This document shows, piece by piece, positions 8,315 to 17,600 of a stretch of 64,000 nt of DNA (its first letter is position 1; each line of letters starts with the position of its first letter). This DNA comes from Pannonibacter tanglangensis (lineage in GTDB: Bacteria; Pseudomonadota; Alphaproteobacteria; Rhizobiales; Stappiaceae). The position numbers and the translations under genes are program-made. The DNA lies in the NCBI RefSeq assembly GCF_009915685.1, contig NZ_JAABLP010000003.1. The stretch is one strand, 5' to 3'. A model generated the notes under the pieces. It made no database searches and had not been told where the DNA came from. It saw only the letters and a program-made list of their open reading frames with translations.

Positions 8315-9331
8315 TCAATCCTGTGCCGGAGAAGAATCAGCCTCCTCTTCCCCGTAGCCGATCATATGAAGAGGCTGCGCATTCCGTCCAACGGTTTCGC
8401 ACCAGTGGCACAGGGCCTCCTCGGCGCCGTGGGTCACCCAGACGGTCGAGGCCCCGGTTTCCGTGACGGTCCGGCAGAGATCCGGCCAGTCGACATGGTC
8501 CGACACGATCAGCGGCAGGGACACGCCGCGCTGCCGGGCCCGGGCGCGGACCCGCATCCAGCCCGAGGCCACGGCCGTGACAGGGTCGGCGAAGCGGCGC
8601 GCCCAGCGGCCGGCCAGATCGCCCGGCGGGCAGATGACGAGTTCGCCCGCCAGATCCTTGCCGCGCGGTCCGACCGGCGCCACGGGCCCGAGCGCCACGC
8701 CACGCGAGATGTAGTAGGCGGTGACCTTCTCCAGCGCCCCGTGCAGGTAGATGGTGCGATCATAGCCGCAGCGGCGCAGTTCGGCGATGAGACGTTGCGC
8801 CTTGCCGAGCGAGTAGGCCCCGACGAGATGGGTCCGCTCCGGAAACAGGGCCATGGAGGCGAGGAGGCGGGCCAGTTCGCCGGCAATCGGCGGATGCCGG
8901 AACACCGGCAGGCCGAAGGTCGCCTCCGTGACGAAGGTGTCGCAGGGCACAAGCTCGAAGGGCGCACAGGTCGGGTCTTCCTGGCGCTTGTAGTCACCGG
9001 ACACAACCGCCCGTTCGCCCGGGGCCTCGATCACCACCTGGGCCGAGCCCAGCACATGCCCGGCCGGGACAAGCCGCAGGCGGATGCCGTCGAGGGTCAG
9101 GGCCTCGCCATAGGCCAGCGGCTGCGTTGCCCCGGCGAATCCCGCGCCGAGCCGCAGCGCCATGATGTCCAGCGTTTCGCGGGTCGCCAGCACCGCGCCA
9201 TGTCCCGGACGGGCGTGGTCGGAATGGGCGTGGGTGATCACGGCCCGGGCCACCGGACGCAAGGGGTCGATGTGGACACCGGCGGCCGGACAATAGAGAC
9301 CCTCCGGGGTCTGGATCAGCAAGGTCGACAT
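8315..9331 (-). CDS. Ligase-associated DNA exonuclease (MBL fold)
   Basis: A 338-residue metallo-beta-lactamase-fold nuclease of the family found with bacterial ATP ligases (related to SNM1/Artemis-type enzymes). The metal-binding motif THAHSDHA is at 33-40, followed by PAGHVLGSAQ, the SGDYKRQEDP segment carrying the bridging Asp, and EATFGLPVFRHPP. The second half resembles the beta-CASP insert. The expected role is processing of damaged or single-stranded DNA ends before ligation. It is divergent from the Lhr-type helicase across 151 bases, whereas in most genomes these genes are co-directional with the ligase. The adjacent downstream gene is the NTF2-like protein rather than the ligase. 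Confidence 0.92.
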   Translation of the reverse strand: MSTLLIQTPEGLYCPAAGVHIDPLRPVARAVITHAHSDHARPGHGAVLATRETLDIMALRLGAGFAGATQPLAYGEALTLDGIRLRLVPAGHVLGSAQVVIEAPGERAVVSGDYKRQEDPTCAPFELVPCDTFVTEATFGLPVFRHPPIAGELARLLASMALFPERTHLVGAYSLGKAQRLIAELRRCGYDRTIYLHGALEKVTAYYISRGVALGPVAPVGPRGKDLAGELVICPPGDLAGRWARRFADPVTAVASGWMRVRARARQRGVSLPLIVSDHVDWPDLCRTVTETGASTVWVTHGAEEALCHWCETVGRNAQPLHMIGYGEEEADSSPAQD

Positions 9332-9482
9332 GGCGGGTAGGATAGGCCGCGCGGCGGGAATTGCCAGAGTGCAGCCATGCGTGCAGCCACGAGTGCGGCC
9401 GCAAGGGGCACAGGCGTGCCGTTAGCCTTGCGACGGGATCGCCCCTACCCTTTCCCGGCGCGCGCGCCTACATTCGCCGCCC

Positions 9483-12041
9483 ATGACCGATGCCGACGCC
9501 CCGTCCCCGCTGCCTGACCGCTTCCATGCCTGGTTCGCCCGGCGCGGCTGGACACCGCGCGCGCATCAGCTTGCCCTGATCCGCAACCTGTCGGCCGGTC
9601 GGTCCACGCTGCTGATCGCGCCGACCGGTGCGGGCAAGACCCTTGCCGGCTTCCTGCCAAGCCTGATCGAGATCGCCGGCTCGACGCGGGCGAAGCCCGG
9701 CCAGGCCCGGTCGGGCACCCGGGCGCGGGAGACAGGACAGGAAAGCAGCGGCAGCGGCGTGCACACGCTCTACATCTCCCCGCTGAAGGCGCTCGCCGTC
9801 GACATCGCCCGCAATCTCGAGATGCCGGTCGCCGAGATGGGGCTCGACATCCGCATCGAGACGCGGACAGGCGACACGCCGACACACAAGCGCCAGCGCC
9901 AGAAGACGGCACCGCCCGACATCCTGCTGACAACGCCCGAGCAGATCGCGCTGCTGCTGTCGGATCCCGGCGGCATGGCGATGCTGTCCGGCGTCCGGAC
10001 GGTGATCCTCGACGAGCTGCATGCGCTCGTGACCTCCAAGCGCGGCGATCTTCTGGCTCTCGGCCTTGCCCGGCTGCGGCGGCTCTCGCCGGGCCTGCGG
10101 ATGATCGGCCTGTCGGCGACCGTCGCCGAACCGGACGACCTCAGGGCCTTCCTGTCGCCGCAGGACGACCCCGGGGAGCGTCGCCTGTGCGATCTCGTCA
10201 CCGTGACGGGAGGGGCGGCGCCCGATGTGAGCATCCTGCAGTCGGACGAGCGCGTTCCCTGGTCGGGCCATTCGGCCCGCTACGCGCTGTCGGAGGTCTA
10301 TGCCCTGGTCAAGGCGCACCGCGTCACGCTGATCTTCGTCAACACGCGCTCCCAGGCCGAGACGGTGTTCCAGGATCTCTGGAAGATCAATGAGGACACG
10401 CTGCCCATCGCCCTGCATCACGGCTCGCTCGACGTGGCGCAGCGGCGGAAGGTCGAGGCCGCGATGGCGGCCGGGCAGCTCAGGGCCATCGTGGCGACAT
10501 CGTCGCTCGACATGGGCATTGACTGGGGCGACATCGACCTCGTGATCAACATCGGCGCACCGAAGGGGGCGAGCCGGCTTGCACAGCGCATCGGGCGCGC
10601 CAACCACCGGATGGACGAGCCGTCGAAGGCCGTGCTGGTGCCGGCCAACCGGTTCGAGGTGCTGGAATGCCGGGCGGCGCTGGAGGCATCGGTCTCGGGC
10701 GGACAGGACACGCCGCGCCTGCGCCGCGGGGCGCTCGACGTGCTGGCCCAGCATGTGCTCGGCATGGCCTGTGCCGAGCCATTTCACCCCGACGCGCTGT
10801 TTGCCGAGATCACGGCCTCGCAGACCTACCGCCATCTCGACCGGGCAACCTTCGACCGGATCGTGGATTTCGTGGCGACAGGCGGCTATGCGCTGCGCAG
10901 CTACGACCGCTATGCCAAGCTGAAGCAGGGCCCGGACGGCCTGTTCCGGATCGCCAACCCGAAGATCGCGCAGCAGTACCGGCTGAATGTCGGCACCATC
11001 GTCGAGGCGCCGATGCTGAAGGTGCGCCAGGTGCGCAGCAAGGCGGAAGGGCGCAAGACGCCGCTCGGCCGCGGCGGTCGCGTGCTGGGGGAGATCGAGG
11101 AGTGGTTCGTGGAGCAGCTGACCCCGGGCGACACATTCCTGTTTGCCGGTGAGGTGCTGCGCTTCGAGGCCATCCTCGAGAACGAGGCCTATGTCTCCCG
11201 GGCAAGATCGCAGAACCCCATGATCCCGTCCTACCAGGGCGGCAAGTTTCCTCTCTCGACCTATCTGGCCGACGGGGTGCGGCGGCTGATCGCCGAGCCC
11301 GCCCGCTGGCCGCATCTGCCGGACCAGGTGCAGGAGTGGCTGGAGCTGCAGCGGGTCAAGTCCGTGCTGCCGCGGCATGACGGCCTGCTGGTCGAGACCT
11401 TTCCGCGCGCCGACAAGCATTATCTGGTCTGCTACCCGTTCGAGGGGCGGCTGGCGCACCAGACCCTCGGGATGCTGCTGACCCGCCGTCTGGAACGGCT
11501 TGGAGCCCGACCGATGGGCTTCGTCGCCAACGACTATGCCCTGTCGATCTGGGGGCTCGGCGATCTGTCGCTCATGATCCGGTCCGGCCGGATCCCGCTC
11601 GACGGCCTGTTCGAGGAAGACCTGCTGGGGGACGATCTCGATGCCTGGCTGGCGGAATCCCATCTCATGAAACGCACGTTCCGCTACTGCGCGGTCATCG
11701 CCGGCCTCATCGAGCGCCGGCACCCGGGCCAGGAAAAGAACGGCCGCCAGATCACCGTCTCGTCGGACCTCATCTACGACGTGCTGCGCCAGCACGAACC
11801 CGATCACATCCTGCTCAAGGCCACCTGGAACGACGCTGCGGAAGGACTTCTGGATATCTCCAGGTTGGGAGAACTTCTGGCAAGGATCAGAGGTCGAATC
11901 ACGCATACTCCCCTCGACCGCGTGTCCCCTCTGGCCGTACCAGTCCTGCTGGAGATCGGGCGTGAACCGGTCTATGGCGAGGCCCAGGACGCGATCCTGG
12001 CCGAGGCGGCGGATGACCTGATCGGGGAGGCTCTGGCATGA
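9483..12041 (+). CDS. Ligase-associated DEXH-box DNA helicase (Lhr-Core type)
   Basis: An 852-residue superfamily 2 DNA helicase. Walker A PTGAGKT ends at T53, the DEXH box is DELH at 177-180, and motif III (LSATVAEPDD), motif IV (IFVNTRSQAE), motif V (VATSSLDMGIDWGDID) and motif VI (QRIGRANHR) are all present. The C-terminal third, with a winged-helix and an Lhr-specific domain, matches the Lhr-Core architecture, a 3'-to-5' translocase known from the ligase-associated cluster. A hydrophilic insert near 68-92 (rich in Arg, Gly and Ser) is probably a surface loop. The last four bases overlap the start of pdeM (ATGA), so the two are translationally coupled. Confidence 0.92.
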   Translation: MTDADAPSPLPDRFHAWFARRGWTPRAHQLALIRNLSAGRSTLLIAPTGAGKTLAGFLPSLIEIAGSTRAKPGQARSGTRARETGQESSGSGVHTLYISPLKALAVDIARNLEMPVAEMGLDIRIETRTGDTPTHKRQRQKTAPPDILLTTPEQIALLLSDPGGMAMLSGVRTVILDELHALVTSKRGDLLALGLARLRRLSPGLRMIGLSATVAEPDDLRAFLSPQDDPGERRLCDLVTVTGGAAPDVSILQSDERVPWSGHSARYALSEVYALVKAHRVTLIFVNTRSQAETVFQDLWKINEDTLPIALHHGSLDVAQRRKVEAAMAAGQLRAIVATSSLDMGIDWGDIDLVINIGAPKGASRLAQRIGRANHRMDEPSKAVLVPANRFEVLECRAALEASVSGGQDTPRLRRGALDVLAQHVLGMACAEPFHPDALFAEITASQTYRHLDRATFDRIVDFVATGGYALRSYDRYAKLKQGPDGLFRIANPKIAQQYRLNVGTIVEAPMLKVRQVRSKAEGRKTPLGRGGRVLGEIEEWFVEQLTPGDTFLFAGEVLRFEAILENEAYVSRARSQNPMIPSYQGGKFPLSTYLADGVRRLIAEPARWPHLPDQVQEWLELQRVKSVLPRHDGLLVETFPRADKHYLVCYPFEGRLAHQTLGMLLTRRLERLGARPMGFVANDYALSIWGLGDLSLMIRSGRIPLDGLFEEDLLGDDLDAWLAESHLMKRTFRYCAVIAGLIERRHPGQEKNGRQITVSSDLIYDVLRQHEPDHILLKATWNDAAEGLLDISRLGELLARIRGRITHTPLDRVSPLAVPVLLEIGREPVYGEAQDAILAEAADDLIGEALA

Positions 12042-12763
12042 CGGCGCTGCGGAATGCGGGACAGTTTCGGCGGATAGCTCCGGTGTGCCACGACATCGCC
12101 GTCAACGGGACGCTGCTCGGCCTGCATGACAGCGGCGTGGTCTGGTGGCCGGACCAGCAGACGCTGATCGTCGCCGACCTGCACCTCGAGAAGGGCTCCT
12201 CCTTTGCCCGGCGTGGCGTGCTGCTGCCGCCCTATGACACGGCCGCGACGCTGGAACGGCTTGCGCTCGTCATCGATGCCTTCGATCCGGCGCGCGTGAT
12301 CGCGCTTGGCGACAGCTTTCACGACGCGGAGGGCTCCGACCGGTTGCCGGCCCCGTATCGCGCCTTCCTGACCACGCTGCAGCTCAACCGCGAATGGATC
12401 TGGGTGACCGGCAATCATGACCCGGTCGCGCCGGTGCGGCTGTGCGGCGAATGCGTCGACGAGATGCAGCTCGGCGACCTGACCTTCCGGCACGAGCCGC
12501 GCGAGGGAGGCCAACCCGGCGAAGTGGCCGGCCACCTCCACCCGGCCGCCAAGGTGCGCCGCTATGGCCGCTCGATCCGGCGCCCCTGCTTTGCCACCGA
12601 CGGAAACCGTCTGGTCCTGCCGGCCTTCGGCGCGCTGACCGGTGGCCTCAACGTGATGGACCAGGCGTTTGCCGGAGTCTTCCCGCCGCGCACCTTCTCC
12701 GCCTTCCTGCTCGGCAGCGACAGGCTCTATCCCTTCACCGCCTCGAAACTGGTCGGCGACTGA
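12038..12763 (+). CDS. pdeM: Ligase-associated metallophosphoesterase PdeM
   Basis: A 241-residue calcineurin-type phosphoesterase acting as a manganese-dependent DNA endonuclease in the ligase-associated cluster. Metal-ligand motifs are in the usual order: ADLHLEKG (46-53), GDSFHD (91-96), GNHD (125-128), RHEP (H152) and GHLHP (165-169). The start overlaps the helicase stop by four bases, which shows tight coupling and fixes the start. Helicase and nuclease thus form a two-gene operon on the + strand, while the exonuclease and ligase are read from the other strand to the left. Confidence 0.9.
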   Translation: MTALRNAGQFRRIAPVCHDIAVNGTLLGLHDSGVVWWPDQQTLIVADLHLEKGSSFARRGVLLPPYDTAATLERLALVIDAFDPARVIALGDSFHDAEGSDRLPAPYRAFLTTLQLNREWIWVTGNHDPVAPVRLCGECVDEMQLGDLTFRHEPREGGQPGEVAGHLHPAAKVRRYGRSIRRPCFATDGNRLVLPAFGALTGGLNVMDQAFAGVFPPRTFSAFLLGSDRLYPFTASKLVGD

Positions 12764-12886
12764 CCGCCCTCGCACCGGGACATGGAACCCGGACGCGCCA
12801 CGCCGTGCAACGGTTCGGGCGGCGCACCCGCCTGACAGCTCCCGCCGGGTCGATCTCGCCGGTCGCAAGCGTCAGTCCGTCCAGCA

Positions 12887-13669
12887 TCAGTCCTTGCGGA
12901 AGATCACGCCGGCGAGCCAGCCGGTGAAGATGGCGATGACGACGGCGAGGATGCCGTAGAGCGTCGGCCGTTCGTGGGCCAGGTCAAAGGCCATCTGCTC
13001 GAAGCCGGTCTTGGCCACAGTGAGGCTTTTCTGCTGGCTGGCCAGCATCGCCCCGCCGTTCATCAGGAAGGTCTCCACGGTGTACTCCCCGACCGGTGTC
13101 GTGGCCGGCAGGGCCACGGTCGTCCGGAACAGGGTCTCGGAGAGGAACTCGACCTTGCCGGTCTGCTCCAGATAGTCGCCGTGCTGGCGGCGCAGGCGCA
13201 GGAAGGCATCGCGGAAGTCGTCGCGCTCGGAGAGCGGCACATCGGACTGCGGGCTGATCGGCAGGTTGAGGTAGTTGATGCCGATGCCGTATTTCTCCAG
13301 CATGCGGCGTGCGCCCATCTCGGTCGGCGTCCGGGTCGAGGAGAGCACGTAGAACGAGGGCACCGCATAGAAGGTCTCCGCCTCGCGGTTGACCCAGAGG
13401 CCGAGGAACCGCTCCTTGCGGCGGGTGGTGACGACCTGATCCGGCCCGCGCACGACGACGGCAAGATCATAGGCCCCGGAGCGCGTGACGGTCTGGGCGT
13501 CGCGGCCGATCTGCCCGAAGACCACGATCTCGGCGCCGGTGAAGTTGGATTCAATCAGCACCCTGTCCGATGACAGCGCCGTGGTCAGCAGCTCTGCCCT
13601 CGCCTCCGGCGGCGGCACCAGGGCGGCGGCAAGGCCTGCGGCGAGCAGGGCAGCGAGGCGGACGCACAT
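12887..13669 (-). CDS. TIGR02186-type membrane-anchored periplasmic protein
   Basis: A 260-residue protein of the conserved family that accompanies TauE/SafE-type transporters in alphaproteobacteria (TIGR02186); its molecular function is not established. It has an N-terminal signal peptide (LAALLAAGLAAALVPPPEARA), a beta-rich periplasmic region starting ELLTTALSSDRVLIESNFTGAEIVVFG, and a C-terminal membrane helix (YGILAVVIAIFTGWLAGVIF) with a short basic tail, so most of it faces the periplasm. The ATG at 13669 is only five bases past the TSUP stop, and GGGTGAGG precedes it. The pair is one transcription unit, and the protein is probably an accessory subunit of the transporter. Confidence 0.8.
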   Translation of the reverse strand: MCVRLAALLAAGLAAALVPPPEARAELLTTALSSDRVLIESNFTGAEIVVFGQIGRDAQTVTRSGAYDLAVVVRGPDQVVTTRRKERFLGLWVNREAETFYAVPSFYVLSSTRTPTEMGARRMLEKYGIGINYLNLPISPQSDVPLSERDDFRDAFLRLRRQHGDYLEQTGKVEFLSETLFRTTVALPATTPVGEYTVETFLMNGGAMLASQQKSLTVAKTGFEQMAFDLAHERPTLYGILAVVIAIFTGWLAGVIFRKD

Positions 13670-13674
13670 CGGCC

Positions 13675-14595
13675 TCACCCTCCCCTGACCGCAACGGAGA
13701 AGAACTCGCCCGGCGTGACCAGAAGGCCGACCGCGAAACGCACGCCGACCGACAGGACGAGCAACGCCAGCAGCAGGCGCAGCTGGTCGCCACGCAGCTT
13801 CTGGCCCATGCGGGCTCCGAACTGGGCGCCGATGACCCCGCCGACCATGAGGATCAGCGCCAGCACGATGTCGATGGTCTGGGTCGTGCTCGCATGCAGG
13901 ATCGTGGCGGCCGCCATCGTGAAGAGGGTCTGCATCAGCGTCGTGCCGATGACGATGCCCGTCGGCATGCGCAGCAGGTAGATCAGCGCGGGCACCATCA
14001 TGAAGCCGCCGCCGATGCCGAGCACCGTCCCCATGAAGCCGATCCCGGCTCCCAGGACAAGGATCGGAATGATGCTGACGTAAAGCTTCGACTGGCGGAA
14101 GCGCATCTTGAACGGCAGGCCGTGGATCCAGCTGTGCTGGCCGGGCAGCCGCGCCGGACGGGTGTTGCCCTGGCGACGCCGGCGGATGGCGCCGACCGAT
14201 TCCACCAGCATCAGCGTGCCGATGGCACTGAGGAAGGTGACGTAGGACAGCGAGATGACGACGTCGAGCTGGCCGACATTCTTCAGCATCTCGAACAGGC
14301 GAGCGCCGGCGGCCGAGCCGACGATGCCGGCCAGCAGCAGCACGACCGCCATCTTGATGTCGATGGCGTTGCGCCGCCAGTAGGCGAGCACGCCGGACGC
14401 GGAGGAGGCGACAATCTGCGTCGTCACCGTGGCCACGGCGACGGCCGGCGGAATCCCGGAGAAGATCAGCAGGGGCGTCAGCAGGAACCCGCCGCCAATC
14501 CCGAACAGGCCCGACAGGAAGCCCACGGCACCGCCCATGCCGAAGATCACAAACATGTTCACCGAGATTTCGGCGATGGGCAGGTAGATCTGCAC
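13675..14595 (-). CDS. TSUP family (TauE/SafE) anion exporter
   Basis: A 306-residue polytopic inner-membrane protein of the TauE/SafE (TSUP) family, which moves sulfite, sulfonates or other small organic acids. The two internal repeats are visible as GLFGIGGGFLLTPLLI near residue 30 and VLGIGGGFMMVPALIYLL near 185, each opening a four-helix half. A hydrophilic cytoplasmic loop rich in Arg (SVGAIRRRRQGNTRPARLPG) separates them. It is followed after five bases by the TIGR02186 gene, an association that recurs in the group. The substrate cannot be read from the sequence, and no sulfur-oxidation genes are close. Confidence 0.88.
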   Translation of the reverse strand: MQIYLPIAEISVNMFVIFGMGGAVGFLSGLFGIGGGFLLTPLLIFSGIPPAVAVATVTTQIVASSASGVLAYWRRNAIDIKMAVVLLLAGIVGSAAGARLFEMLKNVGQLDVVISLSYVTFLSAIGTLMLVESVGAIRRRRQGNTRPARLPGQHSWIHGLPFKMRFRQSKLYVSIIPILVLGAGIGFMGTVLGIGGGFMMVPALIYLLRMPTGIVIGTTLMQTLFTMAAATILHASTTQTIDIVLALILMVGGVIGAQFGARMGQKLRGDQLRLLLALLVLSVGVRFAVGLLVTPGEFFSVAVRGG

Positions 14596-14651
14596 GGGCT
14601 CGCACCGTCCTGGAGGGCAGCCAAGCGGGCCGCCCGATACAAGATGCTAGA

Positions 14652-14671
14652 AGGGCCGCTTTCGCGGCCCT
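14652..14671 (-). terminator. Hairpin downstream of the podJ-like gene
   Basis: AGGGCCGC (14652-14659) pairs with GCGGCCCT (14664-14671) around a four-base loop, 25 bases past the stop of the leftward podJ-like gene. On the minus strand the sequence after it is TCTAGC, so the U run is poor and termination strength is uncertain. Confidence 0.5.
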
Positions 14672-14695
14672 GTCAACCTCTGACGGTCCGCCCGC

Positions 14696-17600
14696 TCAGA
14701 TCGAGCGGCCGAGCAGCGCCTTCACCAGCTCCGGCGTGACCTCGCCGGTAACCGGCAGGTTCGCGCTGCGCTGGAAGTTCTCGATCGCCTGACGGGTCTT
14801 CGGACCCATCTGGCCATCGACCGAACCGGGATCGAAGCCGAGCGTCTTCAGGAGACCCTGGGCCTGCTGGACCATGTCGGCGCCCTGAAGAACGGAGGCG
14901 TTCGTCGCGGGGACGGCGGCAGCATGATCCCAGGCCGGATTGAGCACGACCGTGTTGGCCTTCGGATCCGGCTCGATCAGCTTGAAGGTCTCCACCGCCA
15001 GACGACCGGCCGCAAGCTGGTTGGCGTCCATCATGTTGGCGATGTCGTCGCGCTTCTTGGCAGCCTCGCCGTCGCCCTGCTTGGCGGCAATGGCGAACCA
15101 CTTGTAGCTCTCCGGCAGGTCCTTCGGCACGCCGAGGCCACGGGCATGCAGGATGCCCAGGTTGAAGAGGCTGTCCGGCACGCCATGCTCGGCGGCCGAC
15201 TTGAACCAGCGGGCGGCCTCGGTGAAGTTCGGCGCGCCCTCTGCCCCCTCGGCATAGAGCACCGCAAGATTGTGCATGGCCTTGGCATTGCCGGCTTCGG
15301 CCGCCTTCACGTACCACTCGCGGGCCCGGGCGAGATCCTTCGGGACCCCGCGGCCCTTTTCGTAAAGGCTGGCGAGACGGTACTGCGCCGGAGCGAGACC
15401 CTTCTGCGCGGCCTTCTCATACCACTTGGCGGCTTCGGCCAGATCCGGCTCGACGCCCTTGCCCTCGGTGTAGTTGACACCGATCTGGAACTCCGCCGTC
15501 GGATCCCCGGCGGCGGCGGCGCTGCGCAAGGCCATCGGACCGACCGCCTCGGGCGGCAGGTTGTCCAGCGTCGCCCCGGGCGCGACCGGTGTGACCGGAT
15601 TCGGCTGCAGCGAGCTCGGCGCGGAGGCGAGCGTCGTGGCGCTGCCCGGGACGGCGGGCTGGGCCCCGTTGACGAAAGGCGTGTCGCCGAACTTGCCGGA
15701 AATGGCCGGCGGGGCAAAGGCGACGGCGGGCGGAACGCTGTCGGCTGGCTGCGGCGGGATCAGCGACATCGGCGCGTTGCCTGCGAGGCTGCCCGGCGTC
15801 AGCGGCACGTCCGGACCTTCTCCGGCCGCCTCCGGAATGACCGGAGCGGTGGTCGCGACATCCTGGCCCGACGGCGCAGCGCCGTTGGCCGGCGCGGTCT
15901 CGACCACGTCCTTCTCGTCCAGCTCGAGCACCGGCTGGGTGGTTGCGGCGCCGTCGGCCGTCTCGGCGACAGCGGGGGTCTCGCCCTCGACCGCGTCAAG
16001 CTGCGCGGTGGTGTCGTCGCCGCCGGAGGCGAGACGGAACACCTGCAGGGTGCCGATGGCCAGAACGACGGCGGCGGCGGCGAGCAGGATGGCGCGCTTG
16101 CGGCCACCGCTCAGCAGGCTGCTCCCCGCCTCTTCCGGAGCCGGACGGTCGTCCTGCGTGACGGCGGAGACCTCCTCGGCGGCCGGCTTGGCCTTGCGGG
16201 CCGGCTTGACCTCCTGCTCGGCGCCCAGTTCAAGGGCCTCGTCCCGGGCGGGCTTGCCGCGTCCCAGGGCGCGGCGGAGCCAGCTGGCATCGGCGCCGGC
16301 GTCCTTGGCCACCTTGCCTTCTTCGGCGCGGGCCTGCTGCACTTCGGCGGAGGCGGCCTGCGCGGCGCGACGGGCGGCGGCGATGAAATCGGCCTTGCGG
16401 TCGCGGGTACGGTCGCGCGGGCGCTCGCCACGGGCATCCCCCCGGGGATCGGCGCGGGTTTCGGCCCTGTTGTCCGCACGCGGGTCCGCAGCGCTCAGCG
16501 GCAGGCCCGGCAACGGGGCCCGGCCACGCGGCTCGTCCGGCATCGGATCTGCGGCAGGACGCGACGCGGCAGCCCGGGCAGGGCCGGAGCGCTCCAGCGA
16601 ATCAAGCCGATCGGTAATGCCGGTCAGGATCGACTGGACACCCTCGAAGGTGTTGCGCGTGCGCGCCTCGGTGCCCTGGGCCGCGTCGAGAAGCCGCTTG
16701 AGGTCATCGCGCAGGCTGCCGATGGCATCGTCATACTCGCGGGTGTCGGGAGCCTGGTCACGCACGGCCCGACGGGCTGCCTGTTCGGCGACATCGACGA
16801 CCTCGGCGCGGGTCGCGCGAAGCCCGTCCTCGATGCGCAGCAGCGCCTGCTCGATGCCGTCGACGCCCGACAGGCGGCTTTCGGCCACCTCGAGCTGGTC
16901 GGCAAGGGCGCCGATCTTGTCGGAGATGGCGTCCAGCCGGCTGTCGTCGATGCTCTCGCCATTGCGGCTCACCGCCTCGGCCAGGTCGCTGATCTTGCGT
17001 TCCAGCGCGACGACGGCGGGCGCCGGCATCTGGACGGCGACGCGCATGTCGGCGATCTCGCGCCGCAGCGCGTCGATGTCGGCATTGGTCACATGGTCGC
17101 GCGGCTCGGCCAGGCGACGCGACAGGTCGGTGACCTGACGCTCAAGCTGCGACAGCAGCTCCGCCTCAAGGCCTGCACCTTCTCCCAGTTCGACCGCAAT
17201 CGGACGCGCGGCGCGCTCCTCGAGCGACTCGATCTTGCTGTGGATGCCCTTGAGCCGGCTTTCGAGCCCGGCAAAGGCCGCATCGAAGGCCGGCTGCGGA
17301 CCCTTGGTGTGTTCCATGGCCGACAGGCGGTCCATGATCTCGTCAAGGCGGCTGTCGACCTTGCCGAAGCGCGCCTCGTCCTCTTCCGGATTGCAGCGGC
17401 TGCGCGACAGCATGCCGAAGATCTCTTCCAGCCGGCCATTGAGGCGGTCGAGGCTGTCGGCATCGGGCAGACGCTCTTCCATGGCACTGATGCGGCTGTC
17501 GAGGCCGCGCTGCTCGCGCGCCAGCATCTCCAGCTCGTCCAGCCGGTCGGCGACGAAGCGCATGCGGTCGTCGATCGCCCCGATCACACCGTTGAGGTTG

